Source: Platanthera guangdongensis
Lineage: Eukaryota > Streptophyta > Magnoliopsida > Asparagales > Orchidaceae
Length of the DNA stretch: 64,000 nucleotides
Assembly (NCBI GenBank): GCA_039583875.1
Contig: CM077161.1
Location: 62,997,885 to 63,061,884, forward strand
Direction: 5' to 3'
This document shows positions 11,856-23,657 of the stretch, piece after piece. The position numbers and the translations under genes were made by a program. Each line of letters begins with the position of its first letter. Position 1 is the first letter of the stretch. The notes under the pieces are model-generated. The model was not told the origin of the DNA, made no database searches, and saw only the letters and a list, made by a program, of their open reading frames with translations.

Positions 11856-14800
11856 TTAAAGACATAACTTAAATGTACCTGATGCGAATAGCTCCGGGTG
11901 TTGCTCCAGCATCAGATCCCTCGGCTCCCAAGTGTGCTCCTCCCGTCCATGGTTGGACCACAGCACCTTCACAAGAGGGACCTTCTTCTTCCGCAACACT
12001 CGGATGGCTGTATCGTCAATCCGGATCGGCTCCAATCTCACTGATCTGTCAGGCTCTACCGGTCCGGCTGTAGTAGTGATGTGCTGCTCCGGCCGGAGGA
12101 GAGCTCTCCGTAAGGAAGAGACATGGAAGACGTCATGTAGTGCACCCAACTCCGGTGGCAGCTGCAGTCGGTAGGCTAAGGGGCCGATCCGCTCCAGGAT
12201 CAGATAGGGCCCCATGTATCGTGGACTGAGCTTCTTGTGCCTCCGCACCCGTGAAACACCGTGTACCGGACGTATCTTCAAGAATACCCTGTCTCCAACC
12301 TGGAACTCCACCTGCCGGTGCCGAGCATCATAATACTTTGCCTGCCTACTCTGGGCCTCCAGTAGCCGATCCCTGATCAATCGAATCTGAGCCTCTGTGT
12401 CCTCTATATAATCGGATCCCAGAGCCCTGGTATCCACATCCTGTACCCATGATAGCGGAGTCCGGCATCTCCTCCCATAAAGCGCCTCGTACGGAGCCAT
12501 CCTGATGCTAGCCTGGTGGCTGTTATTATACGAGAATTCGATCAATGGTAACAGCCTCTCCCAAGGCCTCCCCGTATCCAATATGCATAATCTGAGCAGG
12601 TCCTCCATGGTCCGGATGGTCCGCTCGGTCTGTCCGTCGGTCTGCGGGTGGAAGGCGGTACTAAAGGTAAGCCGAGATCCCAAGTGAGCATGCACGGCCC
12701 TCCACTCGCTCGAAGTGAACCGACCATCACGGTCCGAAACAATAGTCCTGGGGATACCATGATACCTGATGTACTGCTCCATAAATAGTCTCACCAGAAC
12801 TGCAACTGGGGCATCCTTCCGAACTGGGATAAACCGCGCGACCTTGGTCAATCTGTCCACTATAACCCATATAGAATCATGTCCGGAGTGGGAGCGAGGC
12901 AATCCGTGTACAAAGTCCATAGCAATGTCCTCGAACTTCCACTCTGGAACTGGCAGTGGCTGTAATAAACCTCCCGGGCTCTTGCATTCCGCCTTCACAC
13001 GCTGGCAGGTCTCGCAATGGGTCACAAAATCCGTGATCTCCCTCTTCATCCCGGGCCAATACATAGATCTCCGCAAATCTGCCCACATCTTGGTGATGCC
13101 GGGGTGCACTGAATATCTCGAGCAATGTGCCTCTCGGAGAATGTCATCTCGAATATTGCCCCCTGCTGGTATGTAGATGCGCCCCCGGAACCGAAGAAGA
13201 TCATCCTGTAGTGTGTAGTCCTCGACCTTGCCCCTCTCTAGGGCACTGAAAATCGGCTGTAACGCAGCATCCAGCCTCTGATGTGCTCGGATGCGCTCCT
13301 GTATATCATCGCAGCTGATCACTGAGCTCAAATACTCTCTATATACCACTGGCTCGGTCTCGGACACCACGGTAATGTGCATGTCCTCCATCATCTGAAG
13401 CAGCTCAATGGACATCAATCGGGGCTCCGGTCCAGAAGTGCCGGCCCTCCTGCTCAAAGCATCCGCAACCGTGTTCGCTTTTCCCGGATGATAGTGGATC
13501 TTGTAATCATAATCACAGAGAAACTCCAGCCACCTCCTCTGTCTCAGGTTTAGGTCCTTCTGAGTATCGATATACTTGAGATTCTTGTGATCTGAGAAGA
13601 TGTCACAGTGAATCCCATATAAGTAATGCCTCCATATTTTCAGGGCGAAAACCACAGCCCCGAGCTCTAGGTCATGTACTGGATAGTTATGCTCATGCTT
13701 CTTCAACTGTCTCGAAGCATAAGCAATAACGTGTCCATGCTGCATCAAGACTGCACCCATCCCCTGATAAGAGGCGTCCGTGTAAATCTGGAATCCTTCG
13801 CTCCCGGATGGAAGCGCAAGAATAGGGGATGAGATGAGCCGGTCCTTCAGCTCCTGAAAAGCCGTCTCACACCGCTCTGACCAAACAAAATCAGCATCCT
13901 TCTTCGTCAAGGACGTGAGGGGGAGTGCTATCCTTGAGAACCCCTCCACGAACTTGCGGTAATAGCCTGCTAGTCCCAAGAAACTGCGGATGTCAGATGC
14001 GGTCTTCGGCCGCGGCCAATCCCTCACCGTCTCTATCTTGGCCGGGTCCACAGCTAACCCAGCCCCACTGATCGTGTGTCCCAGGAAAGCCACCTCCTGC
14101 AACCAGAACTGGCACTTCGAAAATTTTGCGTACATCTGTGCCTCCCTCAACCTCTGCAGAACCTGTGCCAAGTGCTCAGTATGCTCCTCCCGAGTCCGAG
14201 AATAAATAAGGATGTCGTCGATGAATACTATCACAAAGCGATCCAAGAAAGGCTCGAAGACACGGTTCATCAGACTCATGAATGCAGCAGGAGCATTCGT
14301 GAGCCCAAAAGGCATCACCGTGAATTCGTATAGCCCATAGCGCGAACTGAAAGCCGTCTTCGGTATGTCTTCTTCCCTGATACGGAGCTGATAGTAGCCG
14401 GATCGCAGATCTAACTTGGAGAACCAGAATGCTCCCTGTAGCTGGTCAAATAACTCATCTATCCGAGGCAGAGGATAGGTGTTGCGGACCGGCAACCGGT
14501 TCAGCTCCCGGTAATCTATACATAATCGCAGTGATCCGTCCTTCTTCTTCACAAATAGAACTGGCGCTCCCCATGGCGATGAACTAGGCCGTACAAATCC
14601 TGACTCGACTAGCTCCTGCAGTTGAGTTCGGAACTCTGCTAACTCTCTAGGAGCCATCCTGTAGGGTGCTCGGGACACCGGCTTCGCTCCCGGCACTAGC
14701 TGAATCCTGAAATCCAAGTCTCTAGCAGGCGGTAGCCCGGGCAATTTCTCCGGGAATACGTCGGAGAAATCCCGAACCACCGGAATATCTGAGATAGTCG

Positions 14801-15256
14801 CCTCTGTCCCCACCATCTCGAAGCAGACAATATAGACTTCTTCACCCTGCTCATGGGCCTTCACAGCCTGTATAGAAGATAATAGTAGGTGACAGACAGG
14901 CTGGATACCTTCAACGATAACATGAGATTCGCCATGTCTCAGCGTGATCCTCCTGGACGGACAATCTATCTGGGCATGGTTCCGGTGCAACCAGGCCATG
15001 CCCAAGATCAAGTCAAAGTCCTGCAGCTTCAGAATAGTCGCCGGCGCTTCAAAAGCCTTGCCGCCAATCTCGGCCTCCATGTCGCAATGTGCTGTAGTCC
15101 GCAGCTCCGACCCATCGGGTAGGCGTACCCTCATCTCTAGTCCAGGGAACCTCTCCACGCCTTCGAGTCCGTCGATGAAGGCCTCGGATACGAACGAGTG
15201 TGAAGCACCCGTGTCGAAAAGAGTATGAGCGGGCTTGCCGCTGATCATGACTATGC
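11856..15256 (-). CDS. pol: pol polyprotein (PR-RT-RH-INT-chromodomain), element B
   Basis: An open frame of 1130 codons from ATG 15248, probably entered by splicing at 15256. Order: aspartic protease with DTGAS at residues 12-16; RT about 195-385 with FIDD at 342-345; RNase H with acidic residues about D491, E528, D553, D596; integrase with zinc site H708, H715, C745, C748 and DDE triad D778, D839, E875 (D-35-E spacing kept); GPY/F-like region after 1000; chromodomain about 1073-1121 ([14 protein letters not shown] and EEHTWEP). No stop or missing catalytic residue is seen, so it may be functional. Chromodomains direct integration to modified histones. The frame begins almost at the protease catalytic motif, too late for a normal protease start, which supports an upstream exon. 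Confidence 0.95.
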
Positions 15257-15359
15257 CTGAGGTTTGTTTATGTGAAGGTTAATGGTTATCCTATGGTTCC
15301 AAGTACTATATATATATCATTGGGAAAATTTAAGGAAATTCAAAATTAACTTCAAGTAC
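15257..15359 (-). other. candidate 103-nt spliceosomal intron between gag and pol, element B
   Basis: Minus-strand donor ACAG|GTACTT (GT at 15359-15358) and acceptor CCTCAG|GC (AG at 15258-15257). Removal joins gag codon 405 to pol in frame through a split Gly codon (phase 1). The segment is AT-rich while both flanks are GC-rich, as in plant introns, and has a branch-like TTAAC about 30 bases before the acceptor. Unspliced RNA would end gag two codons into the intron (TGA 15354-15352); spliced RNA would give gag-pol. Confidence 0.75.
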
Positions 15360-16575
15360 CTGTAATGACCTCCTCGGGATTTCTCGGCTCTGTGAGGTCC
15401 AAGGCGTATATCTGCTCCTGCTCGCGCCTCCTGCCATGATATCCCCGGCCTCGGCCTCGTCCTCGGCCTCGTCCTCGGCCCTGCTGTACTGGGGCCACTG
15501 GAGGTGGAGGAGGAGGAGGGGGATGGAATCGGTGCGGGCACTCCGACCTGATGTGCCCAGGCTGGCGGCATCCATAACAAACCACTTGTCGGTGGCCTCG
15601 GTCATCCTGTCTCCTCGGATCATGTATCTGTAGAGGTGGGGGAGCCAAAGCTGGAGGAGGCCCCTGCTCCTGCCTGAAGTTGGGACGACGACGTCCCCCA
15701 CCCCTCCTGTATCCAATGGTCCTGCCCCTCTGAGAGCCCCTACTGCTCTCACCTGACGTCGATCCATCAAATGGTCTCTTCCCTCCGGCTCGCACCATCA
15801 GCTGGTCAGCCTCCAGCTTCTTCGCCATCTCGATGATCTGTCTGGATGTGCCATGAGAAATGAATAACAGAGCCTGCCTCAGATCATCCCTGAGGCCCCG
15901 GTAGAACCTCTTCGCATACCTCCTATCGTCGGTGTCCTGAATCCCCGCGAACCTGGCCAAGTGGGAGAACTCCCTCTGGTACTCTATCACAGATCTGGTC
16001 CCCTGCTTGAGGTTCAAAAACCTCTCCTCCAAAGCATCCCTGTCCGTAGTAGAGACGAAGTGCTCCAGGAACACATCGCCAAACTCCTCCCAAGAAATCT
16101 CTGACAACTCAAAGTCCGCATAAGTAGTCTCCCGGACTGACTTCCACCATCTCTTCGCGTGGGCCTCTAGCACGGAGGTGGCTAGAGGTACTGCCTGGCC
16201 GACTGGGCAGCTGATGCCCGCTAAGATCTCGTGTATGGCCTCCAGCCATTCTTCTGTCTTCACTGCATCCTCTGTCCCACGGTACGTCGGTGGGGACAGG
16301 CTCTTGAATGCACTCAGCCAGCTCGACCCCGGATTTGGCTGTGGAGCCGGGACTTGCTGGGCTCTAAAGGCATCCAAAATCGCCGTCAGGGTCTGCCCCA
16401 TCTCCGTATATAGGAATGGAGTGGCAGCTGGAGGGGGAGGAGCCGCATTTTGCGGCGCTGCGACCTGTGGAGGTTGCATAAAGGTAAGGTTAAAGCAAAA
16501 TTGGTCTATCAAATTGTACTTTGTGGACCATTTCTGTGACTTTTGTACATGGGCACACCACTGCTTCCGCTGCAT
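15352..16575 (-). CDS. gag: gag polyprotein, element B
   Basis: An open frame of 407 codons; the likelier start is the Met at 16479 (MQPPQVAAPQ), since the first 32 residues look like leader sequence. Domains: proline/alanine-rich N-terminus; retrotransposon gag (capsid) domain about residues 85-260 with EAHAKRWWKSV and FLEHF blocks; basic, glycine-rich stretch; one CCHC zinc knuckle with C333, C336, H341, C346; poly-proline and RG-repeat tail. It packages element RNA. The last two codons and the stop lie in the candidate intron, so a spliced message would continue into pol. It begins about 85 bases from the primer site. Confidence 0.93.
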   Translation of the reverse strand: MQRKQWCAHVQKSQKWSTKYNLIDQFCFNLTFMQPPQVAAPQNAAPPPPAATPFLYTEMGQTLTAILDAFRAQQVPAPQPNPGSSWLSAFKSLSPPTYRGTEDAVKTEEWLEAIHEILAGISCPVGQAVPLATSVLEAHAKRWWKSVRETTYADFELSEISWEEFGDVFLEHFVSTTDRDALEERFLNLKQGTRSVIEYQREFSHLARFAGIQDTDDRRYAKRFYRGLRDDLRQALLFISHGTSRQIIEMAKKLEADQLMVRAGGKRPFDGSTSGESSRGSQRGRTIGYRRGGGRRRPNFRQEQGPPPALAPPPLQIHDPRRQDDRGHRQVVCYGCRQPGHIRSECPHRFHPPPPPPPPVAPVQQGRGRGRGRGRGRGYHGRRREQEQIYALDLTEPRNPEEVITGT

Positions 16576-16648
16576 AGTTTGTCCGCAAACTAATGCTGGG
16601 GCGGGGGTGGTCCCATGTTGTGGACTTCTTTCTCATATGATCGTTGTT

Positions 16649-16660
16649 CAAGTGATACCA
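16649..16660 (-). promoter_or_regulatory. primer-binding site of element B (initiator tRNA-Met, short match)
   Basis: The minus strand reads TGGTATCA (16660-16653) three bases after the LTR end, matching the first eight bases of the initiator tRNA-Met site; the next bases (CTTG) do not match the usual GAGC. The match is short but the position is right. Confidence 0.7.
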
Positions 16661-16663
16661 GTT

Positions 16664-19600
16664 TGTAAGACCCCCCTCCCCCTTACCAAGGAGGGCTACC
16701 GGATCTTATGCCCAGAACCGCCGTCTTACGGTGGCACTAACTCACGGGTTAGTCGACACCGCAACACGCCGATTCTGCCGGCTAGTACGATCATAAACCT
16801 GTAGGCCAATATGAGAAATAAGAAGTAAAACTGTGTATAAAATGCCATCAGTCCACAAGTCACAGTACAATCATATAGAAGAAATGAATAGTACAATAGT
16901 CCACAGAATAGTACAGAAGAAAGAGTAAAAAGGGCTTATGCCCAGTACATCAAATCTCTCTCTCTCACAAAATAGTAAATGCGGAAGCTATACTAGAACA
17001 TCAAGACTCGTCCCACCTGAGGACGCACAGTAGTAGTGGTAGCCTGCTGAAGCGGTATCTGCTCCTCATGTCCTGCCTCCTCGACGTGCTGGTGCTCCAT
17101 CTCCACGGGCTCCTAAAAATAGTTGGTCACCGACCATTAGTCAAAAAGACTAAGTCGTTTCCTCCACACCTCGCCCCGCAGCTCCTAGGCACCGAGCGGG
17201 AGGACGAAGCGGAGGACAACAAGGGTAGCAAAATGGAAGCAGGTGACAATATCTATCTAAAGTGGTACTAAGTAATGAAATTCTACTCTAGCAATGCTAA
17301 GTACAGTACAAGTAGTAAGTAAGTAAGTACGGTGCAGTAAAGGAGAGTAAAGAAACAGCAGTATAAACAAGTAAATAAACTAAGCTACCTCTAAGCTATC
17401 ATCACAAGCGTACCCTAACTTATATAAATGCCCATACAAATATATAAGTTAGGATTTCCAGGAAATTTAACTTATCATATAAAAGAGCCCATACTAATTT
17501 ATATGATAAGGATCTATGAAGCGTATGCCCTAATTATGAATGAATGATATGATGCAATTTTTATGCGCAGGCAAGTGCAACTCACACACAACGACTCTGT
17601 GATCACAGACCTTTAGTTCCCACTTTTTGAGAGCTAGCATCACTCTCGGGTACCACCGCTGTGGCTACGGCAGCAGCGGAGCGGGCGTCTCCGCTTCTAG
17701 ACCGGTATGCACACTACCAGGCCTTAGACCCCTCTCATACGCCTCTGTACACGTCCAAGGTGCACTCTAGAGTCTTGCGTACGTACTTTGCTGACAAACC
17801 CGTCAGTCTTGTTGGGTCGGATGTGTGTTATCGGGGGTCGTCCTCCAGACCGCAGTGTAAAACAACCCACTGGCCCCTCTAACTCCCACAACCGCCTGGT
17901 GCACCGTACTGCCATCGGTGTGACGAACGGCCAGTACCGCATGCCCCGCCACGATATTTATGCACATGCAAGTAACTCACACCGAGCCTTCCGCTCGCAG
18001 GACCAAAACCCGTCCTGAATCCCTCAAACCCAAACCCGGGTGAGAACGCACATTAGTGCCTTTATGTCAATTCCCTCCAACCCTAAACGGGTGAGCATAT
18101 ATCATGAAACTCTCCAACCCAAACACGGGCGAGAAGGTACAACCATGTCCTAACCTATTAAGCTACTCTTGTCTACGGTTTATTATACTTAGAGATTTAA
18201 GGTTAATCCCAGGACTGCCCCCGGTATTCCCTGTGAAGGGCTCTCAAGGGGCACTAGGAACTGTGTTGGGATTACGCCCAGCGTTCCCTTTCGCAAGGAT
18301 ACTTATTTTAGTTGATGACTACCCATGTATCTCCCCAGCTCTCCTTATTGCTTAAGTATAACCCTAGTGACTTAAGGTGTTACCGGGTACCGACGGTCTT
18401 CCGCCGATCCCCCACTCCAGTTGATGACCAAGACTTGCACTTTTGATCCCTCACTAAGACAACTCTACCCACCAGGGTCACTCATGTTGAACTCTCTCTT
18501 ATTTCTGCCGATAATCAATCCCCTGGTAATTCCCTAAGGCAAGACCTATTTGTGTTATATGCAGACCATGACCTATGTTTACCCTAGAAATGTGATCTTC
18601 CAAAACTTAAGGCATCTTGCCTCTAAATATTTATCCTAGGGTATTATGGACTAAGGGAACTACCCTAAAGATTCTCATAATTTTCCCTGGCCAAATGGTC
18701 TTTTAATTAATTCTTTTAATTTAAATGCTCGGCCACTTTACACATGAAGTGATTTGATTAAGCATCCACTGACTTAGGGAATTTTTCCTGAGATGTATAT
18801 TGACCAAATATTGCTGCCTTCAAAATTTCACAATTTTCCTTAAATTATTTATTGTCATTTTCTATTTAATTACAATCCCACATAAATTCCATTTTACACA
18901 TGAAGTATAAGCATTACATATTCAAAAATTCCAGAAAATTTACAGAGCCTTTAAGACACTAAATTATGGCTATTGGCAGAGATTCATCCAAATTGAATGT
19001 AAGATGGCCTATGGGATTCCATTTTAAGGTATTTACCAAAATGCCATTGTATTAGTTTAACACAAGTAATGTATCCAATAAATTCTGAGAAATTCATGAT
19101 AAACTAATAACAATATTTTATGACAGTAGAATAAATCCCAAATTTTTCAGAGGTATATATATATCATTTCAAGAATTATCATGATAAGGGTAAAATGGGA
19201 AATTTAGGGTATCTACTCCAAGGTTCTTCAAAACAGAGAAATCATAATTTTCCTAGGTCAAGTGTGATGTAATCTATGCCTTGGTAATGTTGTTTGGATT
19301 TGTTCTTGAATAAATTCTATTTTCCAATTTTAATTCCAAAATAGCTATTTTTAAAGTAAATTCCAATAAATGGAATTTTGATTCCAAAAATTCCATCATT
19401 AATTTGAGGGTGAAATTTACCCTAATGAACCACTGGAAATAATTTCATGACACTTGCATGTCACCATTGGGCTAAATACACAAATTTGCATTTTTGCTAT
19501 TTGCACACCAAGCCTTAACATAGGCTAGCACATGCAAGTGGATTCTCCCACATGCAGAGATCCCAAGGTGCTGAAAATTTTATCAAGCACCAAGGGTGAC

Positions 19601-21352
19601 CCCACTGACCCACCACCTAAATTTGGGGCCATGGGGAGGAGTAGAACTCCATATATGCCATTAATTTAAATTTTGATATTTTACCAAAAACTATAGGAAA
19701 ATGTTTTCTAAAAATTCCTAAATTTTGGCAGGAGGTAAGTAAGCCCTAATAATGCATGTGCCCAAAATTTGGGATCATGGTGACTAATATTGAGACTAGG
19801 GCATCCAATATAATTTTTGACCTAGTCTAGGACCAGTCCTAGGAGAAAGGTCCTACAGGGCTGTACTCTACACCAAAATGTATGTTTAGGGTGGCATTTT
19901 AAAGGTAAGACCCTAGGCTACAATTTTCATTAAGGGCCTAAGGTCTGGAAATGCCTCTAATAGGCCTAAATTTAACTTGCAAGAGGGCTGAATATGTGTG
20001 ACAGAAATGTTACTATTCATTTATTAATCCTGAATTATATTAAAATCGGCGCACGAATCTTAAAGCAAGATGGACGGAATCGGGTTATCGTCTACCTCCA
20101 GCCAACGGCTGAGATCGAGCCGACCTGGAGCGATTTTGCCGGCGGTTTCCGGCCAGCTGAGGCGTCGCCACCTCCGGCCAATGGTGCCATCACCTTCACG
20201 GTGGTGGTGGCTATCATTTCCCGGCGATGGGGCGGCGGGAGACGGCGGCGACGGCGATCCCGAGCGGTTTCATAAACTTAGAGTTTTCTAGATTTTCTCA
20301 CATGGCATCGGGCTCAATTGAGCCCGATCTCTCGCCTAATTGATCTAAGAGGCTAGTGCGGGTAGAGGTCAAGTGAAACGCACCATAATCGGGGCTTGGC
20401 TGCGGGTCAGGCGGCGGTTTGCCGTGGTGGTGGTGCGCCGGCGAGCTCCTCCCCGAAAGTTGCATTCTCCACCGTTCTCCATGTGTAAGTAGTCGAATTC
20501 TACTCCTCTGGACCTTCTGAAGCTAATGGAGGGGTTATTTGGGCTGATAGAGGGTATATGGGGAGATAAGCCCAATGTGAGCTCGGTTTGAGCTTTGGTT
20601 GTGTCACCATGGGTGCCATGTGGCTCTCAGCCCTGGAATTCTGCTGGAAATGAAGAGGGGAGGTCAGCCACTTGGTTTTGGGCAGCCAAAACCAGCTGAT
20701 GGGGTGGCCATGTGGCCACCATTCCTCTTCATCCTCTTTCTCTCTCCACTTCTCCTAAAATTTCCAAATTTACCCCCTTGCATGCATTCTCTCTCCTGAT
20801 TTAGAGGGGTAGGGTTGGTCTTGTTCACTTGGGCTGACTTTGGGCCAATTTTAGTGGGCTTGGTCCAAGGGAACTTGACTTGGCCTTCATTTCACTCTTT
20901 AGGTCAATTTGTTGACCAAATTGACTTTTAGGGTTGACTGGTCAACTATGGTGGGTGGACTGACCCCACTTGGTGGGAATGGGTCTAGTGGCACCACCCA
21001 ACTTGGTTTGGGTCAAGGGGGTGCCCCACTTAGGTTAATTAGGCCTATGAGTGTGGGTTTGACCAAATTAAGCCCAAGGTTGACCTTGGTCAACTGGGGT
21101 CAAAATGTTGACCCAGTGGCATACCCTAGGGTCCACTTAGATTGTTTTTAGGGTTAGGGCAATGTGGTGGGGTCATGGTGTGGCTAGGGTCCTCACTTAG
21201 GCTAGTTTGACCTAGTTTGACTATGGTCTTATAGTGGGCCCCACATGGCTACCACCCACTTCCTAGGGTCAAACTTAGTTGATCACCTTAAGTCTCACTC
21301 ATGCCTAACCCAATCTAAGTTGAGGGGTCCAGAAGTAACATGGGATGTTACA
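16664..21352 (-). repeat. 5' LTR of element B (4689 bp)
   Basis: Near-identical partner of 7080-11771. It carries the same GC-rich island (about 20050-20470) and TTGAC cluster (about 20874-21271). Transcription of B would start within it and run leftwards into gag. Confidence 0.95.
20874..21271. promoter_or_regulatory. W-box-like TTGAC/GTCAA cluster in element B U3 (5' LTR copy)
   Basis: Same motif cluster as at 11293-11690, here in the LTR that would drive transcription of gag-pol. Motif number and spacing are conserved because the LTRs are nearly identical. Confidence 0.75.
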
Positions 21353-21357
21353 TCGTC
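21353..21357. repeat. target-site duplication of element B, right copy
   Basis: TCGTC follows the LTR end directly and matches 7075-7079; A's integrase sequence resumes here. Confidence 0.95.
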
Positions 21358-22113
21358 GACCTTCTTGGCCCACTCTTTTCTGTTGGAATGGATGGATTTT
21401 TCGATGATTCTTTTGAGCTCGCGGTTGGAGACCTCGACTTGTCCATAGGTTTGGGGATTGTAGGTAAGAGAGATTTTGTGGTGGACTCCAAATTTCTTCA
21501 TGAGTTTCAAGAACGACTTGTTGCAAAAATGGCTCCCGCCGTCGCTGATGTTGGTGCGTGGGGCGCCGAATCGAGAGAAAATGTTCTTGTGTATGAAATT
21601 CAAAACGGTGCGGGCATCATTTGCTGCGACAGCCTCTGCTTCGACCCATTTGGAAACATAGTCTACTGCGACAATAATATAGAGTTTTCCATGCGACATT
21701 GGGAAGGGTCCCATGAAGTCGATTCCCCAAACGTCGAATGGTTCGCAAACGAGCATATAGTTGAGAGTCATTTCATCCCGCTTGGAGACATTTCCTGTCC
21801 TTTGGCATTCATTGCATTTTGCGACGTAAGCTTGTGTGTCTCTAAAAAGGGTTGGACAAAATAGGCCACATTGCAGTATCTTGCGTGCTGTTCGGTTGGC
21901 TCCGAAATGACCGCCGGCCTCCCGATCGTGGCAGTGTGTTAAGACGGATTGAAATTCGGTCTTTGGTACACAACGCCTGATAATGTTGTCGTTGCAAGTA
22001 CGGAATAATAACGGGTCTTCCCAGAAATAATATTTAGCATCGGACAGTAGTTTTCGCTTTTGCTGTGATGACAGGTGAGGGGAGACAGATTTGCAAGCGA
22101 GGTAATTGGCCAT
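21358..22113 (-). pseudogene. Athila-like integrase, zinc and catalytic-core part (A)
   Basis: On the minus strand from 22113: an H-H-C-C zinc region (HCHDREAGGHFG, later CNECQRTG), then the core with DVWGIDFMGPFP, DGGSHFCNKSF and the glutamate in the GQVEVSNREL block, where the usual GQAEVSNREL reads V. It stops where element B inserts; the C-terminal remainder is at 6620-7079. The first Asp of the triad is present; the second lies in NISDGGSHF. Inactivation comes from element B and from upstream frameshifts, not from loss of the catalytic residues. Confidence 0.85.
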
Positions 22114-23651
22114 ATCTGCGTACCACGGGATTGTCAGAGTGAGTGAACAGATGCAAATAATCTTTCGTCCGGGAAGCAGTCAGCAATCTCATTGCGGTTG
22201 CAGATGGGTACAACTCCTTCGGTGTTGCTCTCCAATCTTGATAGGTGATCGGCGATGACGTTTTCGACCCCTTTCTTATCTCGGATCTCGATGTCATATT
22301 CCTGTAGTCGAAGAATCCAACAGATCAGTCGGGGCTTGGCGTCTTTTTTTTTTGAATAAATACCTTAGTGCGGCATGGTCAGTGTACACAATGACCTTAG
22401 ATAACACTAAGTATGAATGGAATTTTTCGAAAGCGAAGATTACTGCCAATAGCTCCTTTTCCGTAGTGGTATAATTCAGTTGAGCATCGTTGAGAGTCCG
22501 GCTGGCGTAGGAGATAGTATGAAAGAGTTTGTTTTTTCTTTGACCGAGCACTGCTCCGACTGCAAAATCGCTTACATCGCACATGACTTCGAAAGGCAAA
22601 GTCCAATCTGGTGCCACCAAGATTGGAGCGGAGATGAGTCGATCTTTGAAAGTCTCGAAGGCCTGCATACATTTTTTTTCGAAGTCAAACGGGATGTCCT
22701 TGCCCAGCAAATTTGTGAGGGGCTTGGATATGGATGAGAAATCACTGATGAATCTTCTGTAGAAACCGGCATGTCCCAAGAAGCTGCGGATCCCCTTGGC
22801 AGAAGATGGAGGAGGAAGATTTTTGATGATACTGACTTTTGCTTGGTCGACTTCGAGCCCCCTGTGAGAGACTTTGTGGCCTAAGACAATGCCCTCGCGA
22901 ACCATGAAATGACATTTTTCCCAATTTAAGACAAGGTTTGTATCCTCACAACGCTTCAGAGCTTTGTCTAGATTCACAAGGCAGGAATCGAAGCTGTTAC
23001 CGAAAAGGGAAAAATCGTCCATGAAGACTTCAAGAAAGTCTCCAATCATATCACCGAAGATGGCAATCACGCATCTCTGGAAGGTTGCTGGGCCATTGCA
23101 CAATCCGAATGGCATTCTCCTGAATGCGAAGGTGCCGGAAGGGCATATAAATGTCGTTTTGTCTTGGTCAACGGGGTCAACAGTGATTTGATTGTATCCT
23201 GAGTACCCGTCGAGGAAACAATATTATTCCTGACCGGCCAATTTTTCCAGCATTTGGTCGATGAAGGGTAGCGGGAAATGATCTGTGCGGGTGGCCTCAT
23301 TCAGTTTCCGGTAGTCTATGCAGACTCTCCACCCGGTGACCACGCGGGTGGGTAATAATTCATTCTTTTCGTTGGCCACCACAGTAATCCCGCCCTTTTG
23401 GGCACCACTTGCACTGGGCTGACCCATTTGCTGTCGCTGATGGGGTAAATGATACCCGCATCAAGCAATTTTATTACTTCTGCCTGTACCACTTCATGCA
23501 TCTTGGGGTTTAGTCGCCTTTGAGGTTGTGCCAACGGCTTGTATTGATCTTCAAGCAGAATCTTGTGCATGCAGAACGCCGGGCTGATCCCTTTTATGTC
23601 GGCTAATGAATGTCCAAACACATTTTTATATTTCTTTAAGACATTGACCAA
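22114..23651 (-). pseudogene. Athila-like reverse transcriptase and RNase H (A), decayed
   Basis: The minus-strand frame 23115-22294 holds RT blocks MPFGLCNGPATFQ and the catalytic FMDDFSLFG, then RNase H with CDVSDFAVGAVLG, TEKELLAV and [10 protein letters not shown]. Damage visible against copy A': a one-base deletion near 23400, a nonsense codon at 23224-23226 where A' has Tyr, and a one-base gain in an A run (plus-strand T run near 22345-22355) that shifts RNase H out of frame with integrase. The family assignment (Athila) rests on the GYNQI/MPFGLCNG-type RT. Confidence 0.85.
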
Positions 23652-23657
23652 GGCGAG

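Larger units (their letters stand above)
7080..21352 (-). mobile_element. Tekay/Del-like chromovirus, full length, young (element B)
   Basis: A complete 14,273-bp Ty3/gypsy element with LTRs 7080-11771 and 16664-21352 (TGTAAGACC...GATGTTACA on the plus strand), perfect TCGTC duplications, open gag and pol, and an initiator-Met primer site. LTRs make up about two thirds of its length. By eye the LTRs differ by about eight substitutions and five one-base indels, so insertion was recent. The polyprotein ends in a chromodomain, and the layout and RT signature fit the Tekay/Del clade. It lies in the same orientation inside the integrase gene of element A. Confidence 0.95.
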
